NCBI GenBank assembly: GCA_022495995.1
Contig: JAFEMH010006946.1
Coordinates: forward strand, 43,586-107,585
Length of the DNA stretch: 64,000 nt
DNA from: Adenophora triphylla var. japonica
Lineage: Eukaryota; Streptophyta; Magnoliopsida; Asterales; Campanulaceae
Direction: 5' to 3'
Shown one piece after another: positions 59,725 through 64,000 of the stretch. The notes beneath the pieces were generated by a model. It searched no databases, was not told the origin of the DNA, and was given only the letters and a program-made list of their open reading frames with translations. Position 1 is the first letter of the stretch. Each line of letters starts with the position of its first letter. A program made the position numbers and the translations under genes.

Positions 59725-61163
59725 GACGGCATGTCGGGGGCACAGCTGTGATGATGTGTCGCCATTTCGCGGGAAAAAATTCGATTTTTCGCGTTTCTTT
59801 GAAAAAAACCAAATAAAACCCGGGAAAAAAAACGGAGTCGCCACGCCATTTTTGTTTTAAGGGCCAAAACTTTGAAAAATGCCCGAGATCAGAAATTTGG
59901 GTTCGGAGGTCATGTTACACCCCGGGAAGGACGTTAGTGTGCACCGGAATGCCTCGTAAAGCGAGTCTTCCAAGCTGAAAATCATTTGTGTGTGTGTGTG
60001 TGTGTGTTTTGGCCAAAATAATTTGAAACTCAGAAAAGTAAAAATTGGGATATCCTTTTAAGACTTTAAACTGATCCCATGATTTTTTGGAAGATTTTTG
60101 GATTGAGATTTGGTACTCAAAAGACCTTTTGAAGTTGAGAGCCACTTCTGCCAGAATGAAAAAGGCAGTGGACCTTTGATTTTGAAATGGATTCAAGGGT
60201 CTTAAAACTTCATAATCTGGATAAACTCAGAGAATGAAAGTTGTTCCAGACACCTTAAATAAGATTTGTGCGAAGGAATTTTCCATTTTGGAGAAGATTT
60301 GAGGGGTCAAAACCATCTGGAAATCTCAGATATGAGATCTGGATTCCCAGAAGCTGATGAACAAGCCTCTGAAAGAAAATTTGAAAAGAGGAGTTTTACT
60401 CACCCAAAAAATAAAGTAAAAATATGTATGGAAAGATCTGGATGTTGGCTACAAAAAGTGTTTTGTAGTCAACACCAAATTCCACATTTATCTGTGTCCA
60501 AAAAATTAGACCATGGACTGAGGTCTGAGGAAATTGCTACTGGACAGCAACTTCTCAAGAAAGAAAATATGATTTTAAGGGGGGTTTTGCATCCATGCTT
60601 GTCCCCATTTCCCTAGGTTTTGGTTAGTGATCACTTGACATTTTAGTGGTGAATCAACTATACCAAACCATCCTTGGGGTACATTAGGACTAAGCACTTC
60701 ATTTGCTTGGGAAGGGGAATTTTATCCTTTGAAAATGAGATTTGATGCTTGAAAATGGTTTTTAGGGTTTTGAAAATGCATTTGCAAGAAAACAAGAACA
60801 CATTAAAGAAAATGTTGATCCTTGTAGAAGATCATCCATGGAGATGGACTTCCATGGTGATCTTCTTGGATCTTAAGACAAGAAGAAGAATGAACTACAT
60901 TTTGTAGTTTGAAGATGCATGCATGGATGAGAGATTTAGGGTAAGAAGAGGGAGGTTATACCTATCTTCCTTGAGTTTGTGTTTGAATGGGTTCAAGGCT
61001 TGAATGTGTTTAGGGTTTGAATTTGAGAGTGAGTGTGAGTTGGGAAAGATTCAAGAGAAAATGGTGACAATTCAAGTGAATTCTCACTGTTTTCTCTCTA
61101 TATTTCGCCAGAGGTTCAGTGCAAATTGTGTTGTTGCTCTTTATTTTTGTGACTGGAGGGCTC

Positions 61164-61174
61164 AATTTATAGCC
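61164..61174 (-). promoter_or_regulatory. TATA box of Tat LTR 2
   Basis: Reverse strand GGCTATAAATT within GAGGGCTATAAATTGAGCC, placed like the one in LTR 1. Confidence 0.6.
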
Positions 61175-61651
61175 CTCTGAATTTTACAAAGATGTCCGCG
61201 CGGATGGGATTGGTGGCGTGCACTGTTCATTAAATGCAGCTCCAGGCTTTGGACACAAGGAATAAAATTCAAAAATATCAGCAGAAAATGTTTTTCAACT
61301 TGCTGTTTCGGGATTTTCTTAATTCTTTTGCTTTTTAAGATTCCTTTGAAGGTTTATCTTTAAATAGCAATGCCCATTTTGCCCTCACTTTGTTAGAAAT
61401 GTTAGGATTGTTAGGAATTGTTAGAAATGTTATAACTTTCGTTAATTTTCTAACGAAAATTCTAACAAGCTCAAATTGGAGCACTTACAGTAGCCCCTCG
61501 GCGACGGCGCTTTCGAAGGAAGCGGGGTCGTCGATAAGAGTAAGGCTCCATATTTGGCGGGATGATCGAGTGATCGGGTGGCTGAACCTAGCGATAGGCT
61601 ACCTACGTATCCCGAATGGGAATCAAGCCGGCCGTAGTTCGGGTCTTTGAC

Positions 61652-62265
61652 CCTGGAGATGATGGCGTTTTAGGTGCCTCGAACCTGATGAGCGAGTTCT
61701 GCAGTTGGTTGCTGGAGAGAAACTCTGCTGGAGATAAGAGATGACCATTTTTGGTCTGATGGCTATCCGCTCTGCTGGGGATAAGAGATGACCATTTTCT
61801 GGTCCTGGCGGCTACTCTCAGCTCATATGGGATGATTGCGATTTATCGCTTTCCTAGTGATAGCGTCTTAGGTGCCTCGAACCTTGATGATGGCGTTTTA
61901 GGTGCCTCGAACCTTGATGATGGCATTTTAGGTGCCTCGGACCTTGATGATGGCGTTTTAGGTGCCTCGAACCTGGATGGTGATGGCCTTTTAGGTGCCT
62001 CGAACCTGGATGGTGATGGCTTTTTAGGTACCTCGGACCTTGATGGTGATGGCTTTTTAGGTGCCTCGCACCTTGATGATGGCTTTTTAGGTGCCTCGAA
62101 CCTTGAAGATGGCATTTTAGGTGCCTCGGACCTTGAAAGATGGCATTTTAGGTGCCTCGGACCTCGATGATGGCGTTTTAGGTGCCTCGAACCTTGATGA
62201 TGGCGTTTTAGGTGCCTTGAACCTTGATGATGGCATTTTAGGTGCCTCGAACCTTGATTTGAAAT
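61652..62265. repeat. 30-bp minisatellite (about 13 copies)
   Basis: Unit GATGATGGCGTTTTAGGTGC followed by CTCGAACCTT, with variants of 33 bp and some 31-bp copies. The dense block is 61850-62265, with one copy at 61656. Because 30 is a multiple of three, it stays open on both strands (plus: DGVLGASNLD repeats). No sign that this is a real protein. Confidence 0.93.
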
Positions 62266-62459
62266 GGCCTTTCGGTGGACTTTGTCTGCTGCCGAAGGAG
62301 AGGGTGACCGTTTTGGCATGTTGGACCTAATGATAGGCTACCTACGTATCCCTAGTGGGAATCAAGCCCTTTCGTAGTTCGAGATCTACTCGAGATTCCG
62401 TTGGCCTTTGGGATTCCGTTAACTTTGCTGGGGATTTTGTTAGCCTTTGCTGGGGAAAA

Positions 62460-63360
62460 TCAGACGTATTCGTCTGGGAAATCGGTCTTACGTTTGACTG
62501 CCGTTGGATGATTTTGATGAAAGATACGGGATCTCGTTATCTTTCTCGGGGAGATCGGACTTACGTTTGGCTGTGAGAATGATTTTGATGAAAGATACGG
62601 GATTCCGTTATCTTTCTCAAGAGTTCGGTCTTACGTTTGGCTTGCCGTCGATGATTTTGATGAAAGATACGGGATCTCGTTATCTTTCTCGGGGAAATCG
62701 GTCTTACGTTTGGCTGCCGGGATGATTTTGATGAAAGATTACGGGATCTCGTTATCTTTCTCAAGAAATCGGTCTTACGTTTGGCTGCCGTTGAGGAAAT
62801 TGATGAAAGATACGGGATCTAGTTATCTTTCTCGGGAAATCGGTCTTACGTTTGGCTGCCGTTTGATGATTTTGATGAAAGATACGGGATCTCGTTATCT
62901 TTCTCGGGAAATCGGTCTTACGTTTGGCTGCCGTTGAGAATTGATGAAAGATACGGGATCTCGTTATCTTTCTCGGGAAGATCGGTCTTACGTTTGGCTA
63001 AGGGGATAATTTTGATGAAAGATACGGGATCTCGTTATCTTTCTCGGGAAATCGGTCTTACGTTTGGCTGCCGTTAGGAAATTGATGAAAGATACGGGAT
63101 CTCGTTATCTTTCTCGGGAGATCGGTCTTACGTTTGACTGCCGGGGATGATTTTGATGAAAGATACGGGATCTCGTTATCTTTCTCAAGGAAATCGGTCT
63201 TACGTTTGACTTATAGGGATAATTTTGATGAAAGATTACGGGATCTCGTTATCTTTCTCAAGGAGATCGGTCTTACGTTTGGCTAGCCGGGATAATTTTG
63301 ATGAAAGATACGGGATCTCGTTATCTTTCTCAAGGAGATCGGTCTTACGTTTGGCTGAGG
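62460..63360. repeat. 70-74-bp minisatellite (about 12 copies)
   Basis: Unit GATGAAAGATACGGGATCTC followed by GTTATCTTTCTCGGGAAATC and GGTCTTACGTTTGGCTGCCG plus a variable 8-12 bp. Copies start near 62515, 62586, 62656, 62728, 62798, 62872, 62942, 63014, 63084, 63154, 63224 and 63298. The short variable linker (for example GTTGAGAA, GGGATAATT) accounts for the length differences. Confidence 0.93.
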
Positions 63361-63652
63361 AATGATTTTCTTGACGAGGAAGCGACTTTGGTTAACTTTG
63401 GTTAACTCAATCAAGTTGGGGACTAAGCTCAGGAGTCCCCAGATTTTTAAAGGGCAAAGGGTCATTTGACACTATTGACAATCCTATCCGCGCGGATAGG
63501 AGCGTATTCGAGAGGGTTTTAATGAGGGCCGCCCCCTTTCTTCTTCCCCAGTCTGTTTTTGCAGGAATTACGAGAGGAAGAAGAAAACGCAAAAAACCGC
63601 CATTGTTGGGCAAAAAGCTTCGAAATCTTCGATTTTCTTCGATTTTCGAGCA

Positions 63653-63802
63653 ATGGAACACGGGAAGGTGCTTTTCAAGGCCAAGGACGTGGCCGGTAGC
63701 GGAGAGACGATTGGAGCTCGTCCGGATGAGGAGGCACTATACTCTTTCGCGAATCGATTAACGGAGGAGCCCTACCCCGATGCTTGGCAACATTGGGCTT
63801 GA
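63653..63802 (+). CDS. Start of opposite-strand gene of Tat element 2 (first exon, tentative)
   Basis: ATG at 63653 opens 49 codons, MEHGKVLFKAKDVAGSGETI and on to YPDAWQHWA, ending at TGA (63800-63802). The following GTATAC near 63821 and the T-rich sequence after it look like an intron, so the true exon may continue in another way. The position, right after the LTR, mirrors the PMD gene of element 1. The peptide itself was not recognised, and the rest of the gene lies outside the window. Confidence 0.4.
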   Translation: MEHGKVLFKAKDVAGSGETIGARPDEEALYSFANRLTEEPYPDAWQHWA

Positions 63803-64000
63803 TCAGGAGTCTCCGAACGGTATACTTCGAATCTTTTCATTCCCTTTGTTGATTTCTTGCTTGGTGATTTTGAATTTTTTTTTTTTGAAAATTCGAATGA
63901 TTGATGTTCTTGCCTTTGAATCTTGATTTTGATGCTTTGCATGGTATATGAGTAACCCAAAATGTGCATTTTGCTTGGAAAAAGAATTGGCATTTTTGCC

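Larger units (their letters stand above)
54247..59746 (-). mobile_element. Tat-lineage gypsy element 1, partial (LTR plus opposite-strand gene)
   Basis: A long LTR interrupts the satellite at 54246/54247 and is followed by a plant-mobile-domain gene on the other strand. Orientation is set by a TATA box on the reverse strand and by the Tat signatures GGAGTCGCCACGCC and GGCTACCTACGTATCC...GAATCAAGCC...CGTAGTTCG, which are reverse-strand here. In Tat elements an extra frame often lies opposite to pol next to the 3' LTR, and this layout fits. The pol part is not seen because another element starts at 59747. Confidence 0.65.
59747..63530 (-). repeat. LTR of Tat element 2 (inner border uncertain)
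   Basis: About 3.8 kb. It includes (GT)n at 59987-60007, a reverse-strand TATA box, and 30-bp and about 71-bp minisatellites. A perfect palindrome CCTATCCGC/GCGGATAGG (63483-63500) lies near the inner edge. A pyrimidine-rich stretch at 63530-63556 (CCCCCTTTCTTCTTCCCC) could be the polypurine tract read from the other strand. Confidence 0.6.
59747..64000 (-). mobile_element. Tat-lineage gypsy element 2, partial (runs out of window)
   Basis: Starts TGTGATGATGTGTCGCC with the same order of signatures as element 1 (GGAGTCGCCACGCC near 59835; CTACCTACGTATCC near 61600 and 62340; AGCCCCTCGGCGACGG near 61492). The sequence is diverged and the minisatellites differ, so it is a different family and not the second LTR of element 1. 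It is followed by another opposite-strand gene start. It lies directly behind the PMD gene of element 1, so it is probably nested in it. Confidence 0.6.

Noticed and set aside
61832..62319. Repeat protein of ten-residue units on both strands (DGVLGASNLD plus; minus-strand frame rich in APK)
   Set aside because: A 30-bp minisatellite is open by arithmetic; copies of 31 and 33 bp and lack of any start or signal argue against a gene.
54247..63530. The two Tat LTRs as the pair of one element enclosing the PMD gene
   Set aside because: They match only in short lineage motifs and have different minisatellites and lengths; LTRs of one element should be near-identical.
1..64000. CRISPR array, tRNA or rRNA genes, bacterial operons
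   Set aside because: Repeats are far too long or contiguous for CRISPR; no tRNA cloverleaf or rRNA-like sequence was noticed; the content is typical plant repeat DNA.

Overview
This window is nuclear DNA of a flowering plant, probably a eudicot. It contains almost no ordinary genes. The backbone is a tandem satellite of about 525-675 bp per monomer, and very different transposable elements are inserted into it. This layout, the higher-order structure of the satellite and the decayed state of nearly every coding region suggest (peri)centromeric or similar heterochromatin. That location is an inference.

Backbone. Satellite DNA is present at 7915-8185, 9875-10036, 24682-43423 and 51915-54246, about 21.5 kb in all. 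If the insertions are removed these pieces read as one array. Each full monomer is a fusion. About 270 bp is the terminal part of a CACTA (En/Spm-type) DNA transposon, with repeated TTACCGACGG/CCGTCGGTAA motifs ending in an inverted CACTACTTGAAA terminus. About 380 bp looks like the 5' end of a host gene: a leader, an intron, a good start-codon context and about 32 codons. From about 29978 the monomers form a seven-type higher-order repeat (types A-G, about 4.35 kb), present in three copies plus one local 1.85-kb duplication.

Insertions, left to right. (1) 1-7914: a non-autonomous Ty3/gypsy element, Tekay-like, with long LTRs, a broken gag and no pol; its first ~600 bp lie outside the window. 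(2) 8186-9874: a solo LTR with a perfect TTTAT target duplication. (3) 10037-24681: a 14.6-kb Ty1/copia element (SIRE/Maximus-like layout) with a perfect CGGAG target duplication, decayed gag and pol, and a long third coding region that has its own promoter-like sequence. (4) 43424-51914: an 8.5-kb Helitron in reverse orientation with canonical ends (TC, hairpin, CTAG, insertion between A and T). It carries an RPA1-like gene piece, a SEC14-like gene fragment and several internal copies of its own 5' terminus. (5) From 54247 to the window end: two Tat-lineage gypsy elements in reverse orientation, each starting with a minisatellite-rich LTR followed by an oppositely oriented extra gene. The first of these genes is a broken plant-mobile-domain gene.

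Relations. Insertions 1-4 and the first Tat element each interrupt the satellite, so they are younger than it; the second Tat element appears to lie inside the first. Insertions 1-3 fall within about one monomer's length of sequence. No complete, uninterrupted host gene, tRNA, rRNA or CRISPR array was seen. All boundaries come from reading the sequence by eye; no alignments or database searches were run.
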